DNA of 64,000 nt from Lautropia sp. (GCA_030527825.1 JAUNAC010000001.1:620001-684000), one strand, 5' to 3'; shown: positions 9,738 through 18,491, numbered from the stretch's first letter. The notes: generated by a model not told the origin, from the letters alone. Numbers and translations: made by a program.

Positions 9738-10400
9738 ATGAATCGCAAACAATTTCTTTCGATGCTGTCCGCGGTGGGCGCAGCCCTGGTGTTGATGCCG
9801 GCCACAACGTTGCTGGCTCAGCAGCAGGCCGTCAGTGACAAGGATTTTCAGGCGCTTTCGGGCCACGTACCGACCGAAGCGGCCCCTGGCAAGGTGGAGG
9901 TGCTGGAATTTTTCTGGTACGGGTGCCCGCATTGCTATGCGTTCGATCCAACGATTTCGGCCTGGAGCAAACACTTGCCGGAGGATGTGAGCTTTCGCCG
10001 GGTGCATGTGCCGTTTTTCAGCCGGCCGCATCAGCAGATGTTCTACGCACTGCAGGCGCTGGGGCGGGAAGATGAACAGACCCGTGGGGTGATCTTTGAA
10101 GCCATCCAGAAGCAGCACAAGCCGATGCAGCAGCTTGACGAGATGAAGGACGTGCTGACACAGGCCAAGGTTGACTCACAAGCTTTTGAGAACGCTTATA
10201 ACTCGTTTGGCGTCAAGACACAGATGCAGCGTGCCAACAAGTTGACAACGGCCTACGCCATTGATGGCGTGCCAACGCTGGCGGTGAATGGACGTTACAC
10301 GACCAGTCCATCCATGGCAGGTAGCAATGAGCGGGCCGTGGTGGTGTTGGATGAGCTGATCAAGCGCGAGCGTACCGCACCCAAGGACAGCGGCCAGTAG
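9738..10400 (+). CDS. dsbA: Thiol:disulfide interchange protein DsbA
   Basis: DsbA is a periplasmic dithiol oxidase that introduces disulfide bonds into exported proteins. The 220-residue product has a Sec signal peptide ('MNRKQFLSMLSAVGAALVLM' onward, cleavage near A27), the active site CPHC (C63-C66) in 'FFWYGCPHCYAFD', and the cis-proline loop 'GVPTLAVNG'. The open frame extends upstream to 9651, but the ATG at 9738 gives a standard signal peptide and has aggat about 8 bases upstream; ATG 9729 is an alternative. The SDR gene starts 2 bases after the stop, so the two are probably cotranscribed. Confidence 0.95.
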   Translation: MNRKQFLSMLSAVGAALVLMPATTLLAQQQAVSDKDFQALSGHVPTEAAPGKVEVLEFFWYGCPHCYAFDPTISAWSKHLPEDVSFRRVHVPFFSRPHQQMFYALQALGREDEQTRGVIFEAIQKQHKPMQQLDEMKDVLTQAKVDSQAFENAYNSFGVKTQMQRANKLTTAYAIDGVPTLAVNGRYTTSPSMAGSNERAVVVLDELIKRERTAPKDSGQ

Positions 10401-10402
10401 AC

Positions 10403-11245
10403 GTGGGGGCTCGCACGCAACCGGTGCAGACCAGCCACGGGGTGTCTGCGGCTGGGTCGGTGGGTGCCCCGTACCGTATCGTTATCACCGGCGCCTCCAG
10501 CGGTCTGGGTCAGGCGCTGGCCACCGAGTTTGCGGCCCGTTTCCCAGGCTGCGTCATGCTGCTGCTGGCCCGGCGGACGGATCGGCTGATGGGGCTGGCC
10601 GAGGCGCTGCCGGATGTGCGGGTGATCTGCGCGAGTGTCGATATCACTGATCACGAACGCCTGTCGAGGGTCTGCCAGGATTTTGTTGCAGCCCATGGTG
10701 CGCCCGATATCGTCATTGCCAATGCAGGGATCAGCGTTGGAACACTGACGGACATGCCGGAAGATCGTGAGGTGTTCGCGCGTATCATGGCGGTGAATGT
10801 TCAGGGGGTTTTCGACAGTTTTGCCCCCTTTCTGAGTGCTATGAAGGCGGCGGGGCGCGGTACACTGGTGGGTATTGCCAGTGTTGCCGGGGTGCGTGGC
10901 TTGCCGGGGTCTGGTGCCTACAGTGCGAGCAAGGCAGCGGTTGCCGTTTATCTGGAAAGCCTGCGGCTGGAAATGAAGCCGTTCGGTCTGTCGGTGGTGA
11001 CCATTTCACCGGGGTTCATTGATACTGAAATGACCCGTGTCAATCCGTATCCCATGCCTTTCCTGATGCCGGCCCCGCGGTTTGCCCGGGTGGCGGTGGA
11101 TGCCATCCTGGCTGGCCGGCGCCGGGTGGTGATCCCGTGGCAAATGGGCTGGGTGGCCCGGCTGCTGAGGATTCTTCCGGCCTGGCTGTATGACCGGCTG
11201 TTTGTGGATGGGCCACGCAAGCCACGCCAACCGGGGACGTCATGA
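10403..11245 (+). CDS. Short-chain dehydrogenase/reductase (SDR)
   Basis: This is a 280-residue classical SDR. The N-terminal Rossmann nucleotide-binding motif TGASSGLG, the 'NAG' motif in 'VIANAGIS', and the catalytic Ser ('GIASVAG') with YSASK (Tyr and Lys) are all present. The substrate is unknown. The C-terminal part ('MGWVARLLRILPAWLYDRLF') is hydrophobic and amphipathic and could dock to a membrane. The GTG at 10403 lies 2 bases after dsbA; GTG 10442 is a possible later start, since the first 22 residues precede the Rossmann fold. It sits between dsbA and rlpA on the same strand. Confidence 0.9.
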   Translation: MGARTQPVQTSHGVSAAGSVGAPYRIVITGASSGLGQALATEFAARFPGCVMLLLARRTDRLMGLAEALPDVRVICASVDITDHERLSRVCQDFVAAHGAPDIVIANAGISVGTLTDMPEDREVFARIMAVNVQGVFDSFAPFLSAMKAAGRGTLVGIASVAGVRGLPGSGAYSASKAAVAVYLESLRLEMKPFGLSVVTISPGFIDTEMTRVNPYPMPFLMPAPRFARVAVDAILAGRRRVVIPWQMGWVARLLRILPAWLYDRLFVDGPRKPRQPGTS

Positions 11246-11287
11246 GGCTGGTGCTGGCAGGATATGGACAGGAGGGAGGCACGGCGC

Positions 11288-12322
11288 GTGAGTAATGGCA
11301 ACAAGCGGTCAGCATGGTCGGCTGTCTCCCTGAGCTCGCTCCTGCTAGGATGTGTGTTGGCCGGGTGTGCCAGCAGTGCCCATTCCCAGGGCGGTGGCTA
11401 CTATCTGGATGACGGGCCAGGACGACCGGATCCGCGCCGGGTGGCACGACTGATGGCGATGCCGGATCCGGTACCGGTTGATGAGCCACTGGTGGCGCGG
11501 GCCAATCGGCCGTACCGGGTGATGGGCAAGGAATACGTGCCGATGACCGAGCGCCGGCCCTATCGGCGTCAGGGGATTGCGTCGTGGTATGGTCAGCGTT
11601 TTCATGGCAAGGCGACCTCCACGGGCGAGCGTTACGACATGTATCAGATGACGGCGGCCCATCCCACGTTGCCGCTGCCCAGCTATGTGCGGGTGACGCG
11701 CCTGGATAACGGTCGCTCCACGGTGGTTCGCGTCAATGACCGGGGGCCGTTCCTGCGCAACCGGCTGATTGATCTTTCCTATCTGGCGGCCAGCAAACTG
11801 GGCTATGTGGGACAGGGCTATGCGCGGGTGGAAGTGGAGCTGCTGGATCCCGCCAGTGGTCTGGGTATGTCTACCCCGACCCGGACGGCCAGCGCCGGGA
11901 CAGTCGCTGCCGGGGCGATTGAAGCCAGGGCACGCAGTTTGCCAGACGGATCGCTGGCCGCGACCCGTCTGGCATGGCCGGTCGAGGGCGTGGGGGCGGT
12001 GACGCCGCAGACGCCGGCTGCACCGGCCCGTGTGGCGAATGAGGGCGAAGAGCCGGCTCATGCGCCAGGGCCTTCCGACGCCGGGCAGCGTCAAGGCTGG
12101 TGGCTGCAGCTGGGCGTTTTCCGGCAGCTGGACAACGCATTGCGGGTGCAGCGGGAGCAGATGGCACGCCAGACGCCGGCTGATCCACCGGTGGAGCTGG
12201 AGCAGATACACGGCCAGTATCGGGTGATGCTGGGGCCATATGACAGCCGGGCGGCTGCGCGGCGCGTGGCCGCAGACATCGCCGCGCGAACCGGTGAGCG
12301 TCCGGCGCTGGTGCAGCCGTGA
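11288..12322 (+). CDS. rlpA: RlpA-family septal lipoprotein (DPBB plus SPOR)
   Basis: RlpA proteins are outer-membrane lipoproteins; in Pseudomonas RlpA is a lytic transglycosylase that cleaves denuded glycans at the septum. The product has a lipoprotein signal with lipobox 'LAGC', a double-psi beta-barrel region ('GIASWYGQRFHGKATSTGER' through 'VRVNDRGPF'), and a C-terminal SPOR domain ('GWWLQLGVFRQLDNALRVQ ... YRVMLGPYDSRAAA'). The candidate catalytic His ('TAAHPTLPL') and Asp ('VNDRGPF') are present. I chose GTG 11288 because a strong ggagggagg lies about 9 bases upstream and the signal peptide is then standard; ATG 11264 is the alternative. The Pro/Ala-rich linker between the two domains is long. 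Confidence 0.93.
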   Translation: MSNGNKRSAWSAVSLSSLLLGCVLAGCASSAHSQGGGYYLDDGPGRPDPRRVARLMAMPDPVPVDEPLVARANRPYRVMGKEYVPMTERRPYRRQGIASWYGQRFHGKATSTGERYDMYQMTAAHPTLPLPSYVRVTRLDNGRSTVVRVNDRGPFLRNRLIDLSYLAASKLGYVGQGYARVEVELLDPASGLGMSTPTRTASAGTVAAGAIEARARSLPDGSLAATRLAWPVEGVGAVTPQTPAAPARVANEGEEPAHAPGPSDAGQRQGWWLQLGVFRQLDNALRVQREQMARQTPADPPVELEQIHGQYRVMLGPYDSRAAARRVAADIAARTGERPALVQP

Positions 12323-12338
12323 GATATCCGGGCCGGGA

Positions 12339-13265
12339 TCAGCCGCGCTGCTGGAGGTGCGCCTGGTAGAGCGCGTCGGCCTGGTCACCGCTGATGCGCG
12401 CTGCCAGGCGGGCTGCCTGGCGCGGTGGCAGACTTTCCCCCAGTATCTGCAGGGCTTTCAGCCCCAGGGGGGTGACCGCCGGGGCTGGCTCGGCGTCGGT
12501 GGAAGCCGGGGGGGCGAAGATCAGCAGGGCAAATTCGCCGCGGCGATGATTGGCATCGGCCGCCAGCCAGTCAGGCAGGGCGGCCATGGGCATGCGAACG
12601 ATCTGCTCGAAGCGCTTGGTCAGTTCGCGGCCGACGACAATCTCCTGCACTGGCTGCAGGGTTTGCAGGAGTTCGCCGGCCAGATCGGTGATACGGTGCG
12701 GGGCCTCGAACAGCATGAAGGGCTGTGCGCTGGCGGCCAGTGCCTGCAGGCGCTCCTGTCGCAGGCGGGGGCGGGCCGGCAGAAAGCCTTCAAAAAAGAA
12801 GCGGCCGCCGGGCAGGCCGGCTGCACTGAGCAATGTGGTGGCGGCACTGGCGCCGGGTATGGGGATGACCGATACACCGGCAGCATGGGCCTGGGCGACC
12901 AGGAGGGCGCCAGGGTCACTGATGCCGGGGGTGCCAGCGTCGGTGATCAGCGCCACGGATTCTCCGGCGCGTACCATGGCCAGCAGCCGATCAGACTGCC
13001 GGGCTTCATTATGGGCGTGCAAGGCCAGGCAGCGGCTGTGGCCGATGCCGAGCGCCTGCAGCAGGGGTCGGCTGCTGCGAGTATCTTCGGCCGCGATCCA
13101 TGTGGCGGCCCGAAGTATCCGTGCGGCCCGGCCACTCATATCTTCAAGGTTCCCGATGGGCGTGGCCACTACATATAATGCAGCCGGAAGTGTCCGGGTG
13201 GCATCGGCGGGCACATGAGGTGTGTCTGAGGGCACGGACTCATCGGAAAACTGGCATGAGGGCAT
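12339..13265 (-). CDS. rsmI: 16S rRNA (cytidine(1402)-2'-O)-methyltransferase RsmI
   Basis: RsmI 2'-O-methylates C1402 in the 16S rRNA decoding centre using SAM. The product shows the tetrapyrrole-methylase-fold signatures 'LYVVATPIGNLEDMS', 'DTRSSRPLL', 'ALITDAGTPGISDPG' and 'VIPIPGASAATTLLSAAGL'. The open frame extends to 13391, but residues before ATG 13265 are antisense to the divergent LpoA-like gene. Even ATG 13265 gives about 30 residues before 'LYVVATPIG', more than usual; GTG 13235 or GTG 13214 could be the real start. No clear ribosome binding site decides this. The divergent order rsmI / lpoA matches enterobacteria. Confidence 0.93.
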   Translation of the reverse strand: MPSCQFSDESVPSDTPHVPADATRTLPAALYVVATPIGNLEDMSGRAARILRAATWIAAEDTRSSRPLLQALGIGHSRCLALHAHNEARQSDRLLAMVRAGESVALITDAGTPGISDPGALLVAQAHAAGVSVIPIPGASAATTLLSAAGLPGGRFFFEGFLPARPRLRQERLQALAASAQPFMLFEAPHRITDLAGELLQTLQPVQEIVVGRELTKRFEQIVRMPMAALPDWLAADANHRRGEFALLIFAPPASTDAEPAPAVTPLGLKALQILGESLPPRQAARLAARISGDQADALYQAHLQQRG

Positions 13266-13266
13266 G

Positions 13267-14343
13267 ATGCAGCGTCGCGATTGGATGAAAGGAAGCCTGC
13301 TGGTGGCAGGTTTGGCTATGGCGCCAGTGCTGAGCTGGCCAACACGGGCCCGTGCTGCTTCGGCAGAACGGATTGGTCTATTGTTACCCAAGTCCGGGCA
13401 GGTCTACAGCCGGGCATCTGCAGCTCTCAAGGCAGGCATTGAAGCCGCGTTCCGACGGCTGCCCAAGGGATTTGCCATTGACATCTATGAAACGGATGAA
13501 TCGCCACGACAGCTGGAGGCGGCTTATCAGGGGATGCTGCGCCGGGGAACTTCCCTGGTCATCGGCCCGTTGACACGCAATGGCACCGCTGCGCTGGCAG
13601 GCTTTAGCGAAGTGCCGATCACCACACTGGCGCTGAATCAGTTTGAAGGAGATGGCAGCGTTCCCTGGAACGTTCTGGTTCTGTCCATTGGTGCTGAACA
13701 GGAAGCGGTGCAGGCAGCCGATATAGCTTTTCAGGCCATGCGCAGTCAGGCCGGCAGCCGTCGGGCGCCCCGTGCCATCATCATCACGGCAGCCAATCAG
13801 GTGGGGCGACGGGCGGCAGCGGTCTTTCATGGGCAGTGGCAGTCACAGGGCGGTGATGCTGATTTGCCGATTGAGCTGGAAGAGAGTGCGCTCTACAAAT
13901 TCCGCGATGTAGCAAAAAAAGAACGGGGCGATTTCTATTTTCTGTCGATGGCTCCGCATCTGGCGCGGCCCGTCCGCATGATTACCGGAAAAGGCAAACC
14001 GGCGTTCGGAACATCACAGGTGTCCATTGGCGGGCCCCAGGCGAAGCCGCCTATTCCGGAGCTGGATGGTGTTCAGTTGCTGGAGATGCCGGCCATCATC
14101 CAGCCGCAGAGTTATGACATGCAGGGGTACGCGGCGGCGCCAGCGGACTTCAGCCTGGAAATGCAGCGTCTTTATGCACTGGGCATTGATGCGTTGCGCG
14201 TGGGGCAGGAAATGTTTGCCGGCGCATCGACGCTGGATCTGAATGGCCTGACGGGCAAGTTGCGTTATGACGGCAATTATCCGGTGATCGAGCGGACGCT
14301 GGTACCGGCGGCCTATCGCGACGGCGTACCTATGGCCGTCTGA
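13267..14343 (+). CDS. Penicillin-binding protein activator, LpoA-like periplasmic protein
   Basis: This 358-residue protein resembles the C-terminal half of LpoA, a type I periplasmic-binding fold that in E. coli activates PBP1a. Supporting text includes 'IGLLLPKSGQVYSRASAALK', 'LVIGPLTRNGTAALAG' and 'FYFLSMAPHLARPVRMI'. It lacks the N-terminal TPR domain of E. coli LpoA and lacks a lipobox. The N-terminus is QRRDWMKG followed by a hydrophobic stretch and 'TRARAASA', which resembles a twin-arginine signal. Twin ATGs lie at 13264 and 13267 with gaggg just upstream. Its position between rsmI and yraN is the E. coli yraM position, which supports the name. Confidence 0.85.
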   Translation: MQRRDWMKGSLLVAGLAMAPVLSWPTRARAASAERIGLLLPKSGQVYSRASAALKAGIEAAFRRLPKGFAIDIYETDESPRQLEAAYQGMLRRGTSLVIGPLTRNGTAALAGFSEVPITTLALNQFEGDGSVPWNVLVLSIGAEQEAVQAADIAFQAMRSQAGSRRAPRAIIITAANQVGRRAAAVFHGQWQSQGGDADLPIELEESALYKFRDVAKKERGDFYFLSMAPHLARPVRMITGKGKPAFGTSQVSIGGPQAKPPIPELDGVQLLEMPAIIQPQSYDMQGYAAAPADFSLEMQRLYALGIDALRVGQEMFAGASTLDLNGLTGKLRYDGNYPVIERTLVPAAYRDGVPMAV

Positions 14344-14396
14344 GTGTGCTTCAGGCAGATGCTGATTGGCATGGCCAGATTCGGGGAGGGCGGACG

Positions 14397-14783
14397 ATGA
14401 TGGATGTCCATCGTGGTCGTAGCGGCCATCGAGCGCTGACCTCGCGCCAGCACACCGGCATGATGGCCGAGCAGCAGGCACGTCAGCATCTGCAGCAGGC
14501 CGGCCTGGTTTTTCTGGCGGCCAATGCACGCTTCAAGGTGGGCGAGATTGACCTGGTCATGGGGGATGGCCCGACGGTGGTATTTGTGGAGGTACGCAGC
14601 CGGCGTTCGTCGGCATGGGGTGGAGCTGCCGCCAGTGTGGATCAGCGCAAGCAGCACCGTCTGCGCCGGGCGGCCCAGTGCTGGCTGCAGCAACATCATG
14701 GTGATGGAACATGGCCGCCCTGCCGGTTCGATGTCGTCGCCGTTGAGGCTGGTGTTCTGCAATGGATTCGCCAGGCATTCTGA
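14397..14783 (+). CDS. yraN: YraN family protein (UPF0102), endonuclease-like fold
   Basis: The 128-residue UPF0102/YraN protein shows the family's core 'GEIDLVMGDGPTVVFVEVRS', a restriction-endonuclease-like E-x-D ... E-V-R/K pattern, preceded by 'GMMAEQQARQHLQQAGLVFL'. Its biochemical role remains unclear in the family. The start is set at ATG 14397 because ggggaggg lies about 6 bases upstream; a GTG at 14346 in the same frame would add 17 unlikely residues. The gene follows the LpoA-like gene closely. In E. coli the next gene would be diaA, which is missing here. Confidence 0.92.
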   Translation: MMDVHRGRSGHRALTSRQHTGMMAEQQARQHLQQAGLVFLAANARFKVGEIDLVMGDGPTVVFVEVRSRRSSAWGGAAASVDQRKQHRLRRAAQCWLQQHHGDGTWPPCRFDVVAVEAGVLQWIRQAF

Positions 14784-14872
14784 CCCGCTGGTCAATGATG
14801 TTCCGGCCTGGCGCAGGAATAGCCAGCGGTATCCGGTTTGATTTGTAACGTTTCGATGCGGCAGCGGCCACA

Positions 14873-14901
14873 GCCTGTTGCCGCAGACGAGCGCAACAGG
14901 C
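14873..14901 (+). terminator. Perfect 9-bp hairpin between yraN and the dolP-like gene
   Basis: GCCTGTTGC at 14873-14881 pairs perfectly with GCAACAGGC at 14893-14901 around an 11-base loop. It sits 90 bases after yraN and is followed by gtagcctttct, a weak pyrimidine run. It may end yraN transcription before the TATAAT at 14912. Confidence 0.45.
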
Positions 14902-14911
14902 GTAGCCTTTC

Positions 14912-14917
14912 TATAAT
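14912..14917 (+). promoter_or_regulatory. Candidate -10 element for the dolP-like gene
   Basis: A perfect TATAAT lies 28 bases before the ATG at 14945. I see no good -35 at 16-18 bases upstream, where the sequence falls in the arm of the preceding hairpin. This is a position-based inference only. Confidence 0.35.
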
Positions 14918-14944
14918 CGGGCCAACGCTATCAGGAGATTTTGG

Positions 14945-15604
14945 ATGAGCCAGCCCAGCGCCCTCGCGCGCCGTATCGTAATGTCTGCCGCGCTTGCAGC
15001 CACCCTGGGGCTGAGCGGCTGTTTTGGACTGGCTGTGACGGGGGCTGCCATCGGCACCGTTGCTGTCCTGGATCGTCGTTCCATTGGGGCGCAGGCCGAG
15101 GATGAAACCATTGAGCTGCGCAGTGCCCGCGTGCTCAACGAGACGGTCAATCAGGATCCCATGGTGTCGGTAGCCAGCACCAGCTTCAATCGTCGGGTTC
15201 TGTTGAGTGGTCAGGTGCCGTCCGAGGAAATTCGCCAGCAGGCCGAGGAAGGGGTGCGTGCGCGTGTGCCTAACATTAAAGATCTTTATAACGAGATCGA
15301 GATCAAGCCGGTCGAGGATTTTGCCGCCAGTGCCCGTGATACCTCACTGACCGCACGGGTCAAGGCCGGTCTGGTGCGGGAGCGTCATCTGACGGCCAGT
15401 GCCATCAAGGTGGTGACTGAACGCAATGTGGTCTTCCTGATGGGGGTGGTAACACACGAGGAAGGTCAGCGTGCCGCCATTGTTGCTTCGCAGGTCTCCG
15501 GGGTCAGCAAGGTGGTGACCCTGTTCGAGTATGTGACCGATGCGGAGCTGTCACGCATACTGGGTACGGACGGCCCAGGTTCGAAAAACAGCGGTGGCAA
15601 GTAA
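14945..15604 (+). CDS. dolP: BON-domain outer-membrane lipoprotein, DolP/YraP-like
   Basis: The 219-residue product has a lipoprotein signal with lipobox 'LSGC' (Cys26) and two BON domains, about 65-130 ('VSVASTSFNRRVLLSGQVPS') and about 140-205 ('LTARVKAGLVRERHLTASAI ... VVFLMGVVTHEEG'). DolP in E. coli binds anionic phospholipid at division sites and supports outer-membrane integrity and BAM function. The ATG at 14945 follows aggaga at ideal spacing. Its place just after yraN matches the E. coli yraN-diaA-dolP order minus diaA. The short Gly/Ser-rich C-terminus looks disordered. Confidence 0.9.
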   Translation: MSQPSALARRIVMSAALAATLGLSGCFGLAVTGAAIGTVAVLDRRSIGAQAEDETIELRSARVLNETVNQDPMVSVASTSFNRRVLLSGQVPSEEIRQQAEEGVRARVPNIKDLYNEIEIKPVEDFAASARDTSLTARVKAGLVRERHLTASAIKVVTERNVVFLMGVVTHEEGQRAAIVASQVSGVSKVVTLFEYVTDAELSRILGTDGPGSKNSGGK

Positions 15605-15864
15605 GTCAGCCGGGGCCAATCTTTCCACGGTCGCCCATTTTGTCCCCCTCATGTCATGGGGCAGGGACTGGCAGATGGGAGAAATGGCACCGGGTTGGCG
15701 GCGGCCAGCAGGCTGGGTGTCCAGCGCGCACGGATCAGATCTGTATCAGCAGGCCGCTGACAGGGTGGCAGGTGAAAGGCGCGCGCGCGGTCTGCACCGC
15801 CCCGGTCAGTGATGGAGCCGTTGCCGACGGACAGGGCACGCGCAGCAATGATGTCAGGTGAAAA

Positions 15865-16173
15865 TCAATCGTCGAAATCCTGGCGGTCGCGAAGAACTTC
15901 GCCATTTTGCGGATCGATATAGACGGAATAGACCATTTTTTTGTCAGTCACGACTTTCACCTCATAGCGAGACTGACCTTTGTGTACGTCGATCTCCGCC
16001 TTGATGGCGTGGCTGCCCTCGTGCTTTTGCAGCGCGGTGTTGATGGCCTGTTCCAGCGTAATCTTGGCGGTTGTCATCGCTTCCACGTCTTCCCGGTCAT
16101 AGGCGAAAGCGGAGGTACTGGCGAGCAGGCCCAAGGTGATCATGACGGCAAGGAATCGTGGCGTACAGTTCAT
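15865..16173 (-). CDS. Small exported PepSY-domain protein
   Basis: The 102-residue product has a signal peptide ('MNCTPRFLAVMITLGLLAST', cleavage after AFA) followed by one PepSY domain ('TTAKITLEQAINTALQKHEG ... YSVYIDPQNGEVL'). PepSY domains are small periplasmic modules; proposed roles include protease inhibition and partnering with redox or iron systems, but nothing specific can be assigned here. The ATG at 16173 is preceded by caggaga on the minus strand. It converges with the dolP-like gene, with 260 bases between them in which I see no gene. It is probably monocistronic. Confidence 0.88.
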   Translation of the reverse strand: MNCTPRFLAVMITLGLLASTSAFAYDREDVEAMTTAKITLEQAINTALQKHEGSHAIKAEIDVHKGQSRYEVKVVTDKKMVYSVYIDPQNGEVLRDRQDFDD

Positions 16174-16455
16174 GGCAGGCTTCTCCTGTTGGGTTCAGTC
16201 AGTCAGATTCATGACGAGGAAATGTTCACTGGCAGTAATAGTAGCATCGCCGGTTGCGCCTGCGCTGGAAAGGCCCGGCAGCACATCCTCATGTGAACGT
16301 ACGGCCGGCGAGCCTGATGTGTGACCGATATGGATGGAAAGCAGCGGCTGGTGATGCAGACTAACGATTCAGCACAACAGGCTGAGGCGGGCTATGGGGG
16401 TGTAACTCCGGTGAAAGCATGCCGGATCGCCGCCTGCTGCCGGACCTGGCGAGGT

Positions 16456-17556
16456 TCAGGCAGAGGCACGGCTGGATGACTCGGGGGTGGCCGGTTGATG
16501 GCGCAGGGCCTCCTCGGCCTGCAGGTCGGCATGGTAGGAGGATCGAACCATGGCGCCGATGGCAGCATGCTGGAAGCCCATATCGTAGGCTTTTTCTTCG
16601 AACATCCTGAAGGTTTCCGGCGTGACGTAGCGCTCGACAGGCAGGTGGTGGCGCGTGGGCGCCAGATACTGGCCGATGGTCAGGCGGTCGATGTCGTGTT
16701 CACGCATGTCACGCATGACCTGCAGAATTTCCTCATCGGTCTCGCCAAGGCCCACCATCAGGCCGGATTTGCTGGGGACCTCGGGCTGGCGGGCCTTGAA
16801 ATCCTTGAGCAGCTTGAGCGAGTGCTCGTAGTTGGCGCCCGGTCTGGCCTGGCGATAGAGACGGGGGACGGTTTCCAGGTTGTGGTTCATGACATCCGGC
16901 GGGCATGCCTCCAGGATGTCGAGCGCCTTGTCCAGGCGGCCGCGGAAGTCGGGCACCAGCACCTCGATCTGGGTGCAGGGCGAGTGTTCGCGGATCTGCT
17001 GGATGCATTCAACGTAATGACCGGCACCACCGTCGCGCAGGTCGTCGCGGTCGACAGAGGTAATGACAACATATTTCAGCCGCAGCGCTTTGACGCTCAT
17101 GGCCAGGTTGTACGGTTCCTCGGTATCCAGCGGGTCGGGGCGGCCATGGCCGACGTCACAGAATGGGCAGCGGCGGGTGCATTTATCACCCATGATCATG
17201 AACGAGGCGGTGCCCTTGCCGAAGCACTCGCCGATGTTTGGACAGGAGGCTTCTTCGCAGACCGTGTGCAGCTTGTGGTCGCGCAGGATCTCTTTCATCT
17301 CATAGAAACGGCTGCCCAGTCGGGGGGCCGGCTTGCGGATCCAGTCCGGTTTGCGCAGCATATCCTTGATCGGGATGATCTTGATGGGAATACGCGCTGT
17401 TTTGGCTTCGCCTTTCTGTTTCTGGCGGGGGTCGATGACGGGCGCGGCCAGGGCATCCTGATTGGCCACGCTGCGCGCCGTGAGCCCGGCGGATGGTTTG
17501 CCAGGATGGCTGGCGGAGCTTGCCAGGGGGCTGTCGATTGAATTCATCGGGGTCAT
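16456..17556 (-). CDS. lipA: Lipoyl synthase
   Basis: LipA is a radical-SAM enzyme that inserts two sulfurs into protein-bound octanoyl groups to make lipoyl cofactors of 2-oxoacid dehydrogenases and the glycine cleavage system. The auxiliary cluster cysteines are in '[12 protein letters not shown]' (C100, C105, C111), the radical-SAM cluster is 'CTRRCPFC' (C126, C130, C133), and the C-terminal 'RSSYHAD' supplies the conserved Arg/Ser. Length 366 includes a 50-residue N-terminal extension before the family core, common in Betaproteobacteria. The start ATG overlaps the lipB stop (TGA at 17553-17555), indicating coupled translation. ATG 17547 is an alternative. Confidence 0.97.
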   Translation of the reverse strand: MTPMNSIDSPLASSASHPGKPSAGLTARSVANQDALAAPVIDPRQKQKGEAKTARIPIKIIPIKDMLRKPDWIRKPAPRLGSRFYEMKEILRDHKLHTVCEEASCPNIGECFGKGTASFMIMGDKCTRRCPFCDVGHGRPDPLDTEEPYNLAMSVKALRLKYVVITSVDRDDLRDGGAGHYVECIQQIREHSPCTQIEVLVPDFRGRLDKALDILEACPPDVMNHNLETVPRLYRQARPGANYEHSLKLLKDFKARQPEVPSKSGLMVGLGETDEEILQVMRDMREHDIDRLTIGQYLAPTRHHLPVERYVTPETFRMFEEKAYDMGFQHAAIGAMVRSSYHADLQAEEALRHQPATPESSSRASA

Positions 17557-18491
17557 CCTTCTAGGGCCGCGGCCAGGTTAGTGCCCAGTGTCAGCGCGAG
17601 GGTGTCGAGATTCAGATCCTGCCGCGGAGACATCTGGTGGGCCATGTCGGTCATTTGCAGGTTACGGAATCCACAGGGTTCGATTCTCTGGAAGGGTGAA
17701 AGATCCATCTGCCCATTCAGTGCCAGGCCGTGATAGGACAAGCCGTGGCTGGTCTTGAGACCGATGGATGCGATCTTGGCCACATGGGGCGCCGGCTGTG
17801 CAGAACGGGCAGGGAGGCGATGGGCTGATCTGTTGCAGGTTGGGCGGGTGGTGCTGGGGGACGATTGTGCCTTGCCCGGCGCAGGCTGTACAGGGTGGGG
17901 CAAGCCCGGTACCGGGGAGACGTGTCCATCAGGCAGCGACGATGCGGGAGCGGTACTGGAAGTTGCGTGTGTCGGGATCACGCGCAGTACGTAGATGCCA
18001 GGGGCGCCGTCCTGCCGGAAAGCATGGATGCCATATTGACGCAGACAGTTTATCAGTCCCTCTTCCAGTCGATTGACCAGTGCCCGGATGCCCAGACGCC
18101 GGCGCCGCAGATCCAGCATGACATAGCCCATGATCTGCCCGGGTCCGTGATAGGTGATCTGCCCGCCCCGCTCGGTGGGCACCACCGGGATGTTACCGGC
18201 ATCAAGCAGATGCTCTGGACGGCTGTTCATGCCCAGGGTGAAGACCGGCGGATGCTGCATCAGCCAGATTTCATCGTCAGCGTGGGCAGCTTCGTCCAGT
18301 GACGGCCAGTCGCGGTGTACGTCGTGTGGTAGCAGCGCACCCTGCCGCTCTGGAGCGTGGCGGTGGGCTGTTCGTGCCGTCTGGCGCGCGGTGGTCCAGT
18401 CGCGCATGCGCTGCAGGGCGTCGTCATAGGGGACGGTACCCAGCAGGCGCAGGCGGATGGGAAGGGAAGCATCAGGATGGGCTGCGGGCAT
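17553..18491 (-). CDS. lipB: Octanoyltransferase LipB with two large inserts
   Basis: LipB moves octanoate from acyl-ACP to lipoyl domains. Family motifs are clear: '[12 protein letters not shown]' (108-119), the catalytic Lys in '[10 protein letters not shown]' (K239) and the acyl-carrying Cys in 'EPCGFRNL' (C273). At 312 residues it is about 90 longer than usual. The excess sits in two places: residues about 35-70, before '[15 protein letters not shown]', and 169-236, between 'GAPGIYV' and 'VAKIASIG'. The second is low-complexity, rich in Ala, Pro, Ser and Thr. The frame is unbroken and all active-site residues remain, so it is probably functional with a surface loop. It lies between the DUF493 gene and lipA. 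Confidence 0.94.
   Translation of the reverse strand: MPAAHPDASLPIRLRLLGTVPYDDALQRMRDWTTARQTARTAHRHAPERQGALLPHDVHRDWPSLDEAAHADDEIWLMQHPPVFTLGMNSRPEHLLDAGNIPVVPTERGGQITYHGPGQIMGYVMLDLRRRRLGIRALVNRLEEGLINCLRQYGIHAFRQDGAPGIYVLRVIPTHATSSTAPASSLPDGHVSPVPGLPHPVQPAPGKAQSSPSTTRPTCNRSAHRLPARSAQPAPHVAKIASIGLKTSHGLSYHGLALNGQMDLSPFQRIEPCGFRNLQMTDMAHQMSPRQDLNLDTLALTLGTNLAAALEG

Noticed and set aside
12240-13178. Plus-strand open frame of 312 codons over rsmI
   Set aside because: It is the opposite-strand shadow of rsmI, whose motifs are unmistakable; GC-rich genes commonly leave such frames open.
15605-15864. Small plus-strand open frames after the dolP-like gene (15540-15861)
   Set aside because: They lack a ribosome binding site and motifs, and they overlap the dolP-like 3' end in another frame.
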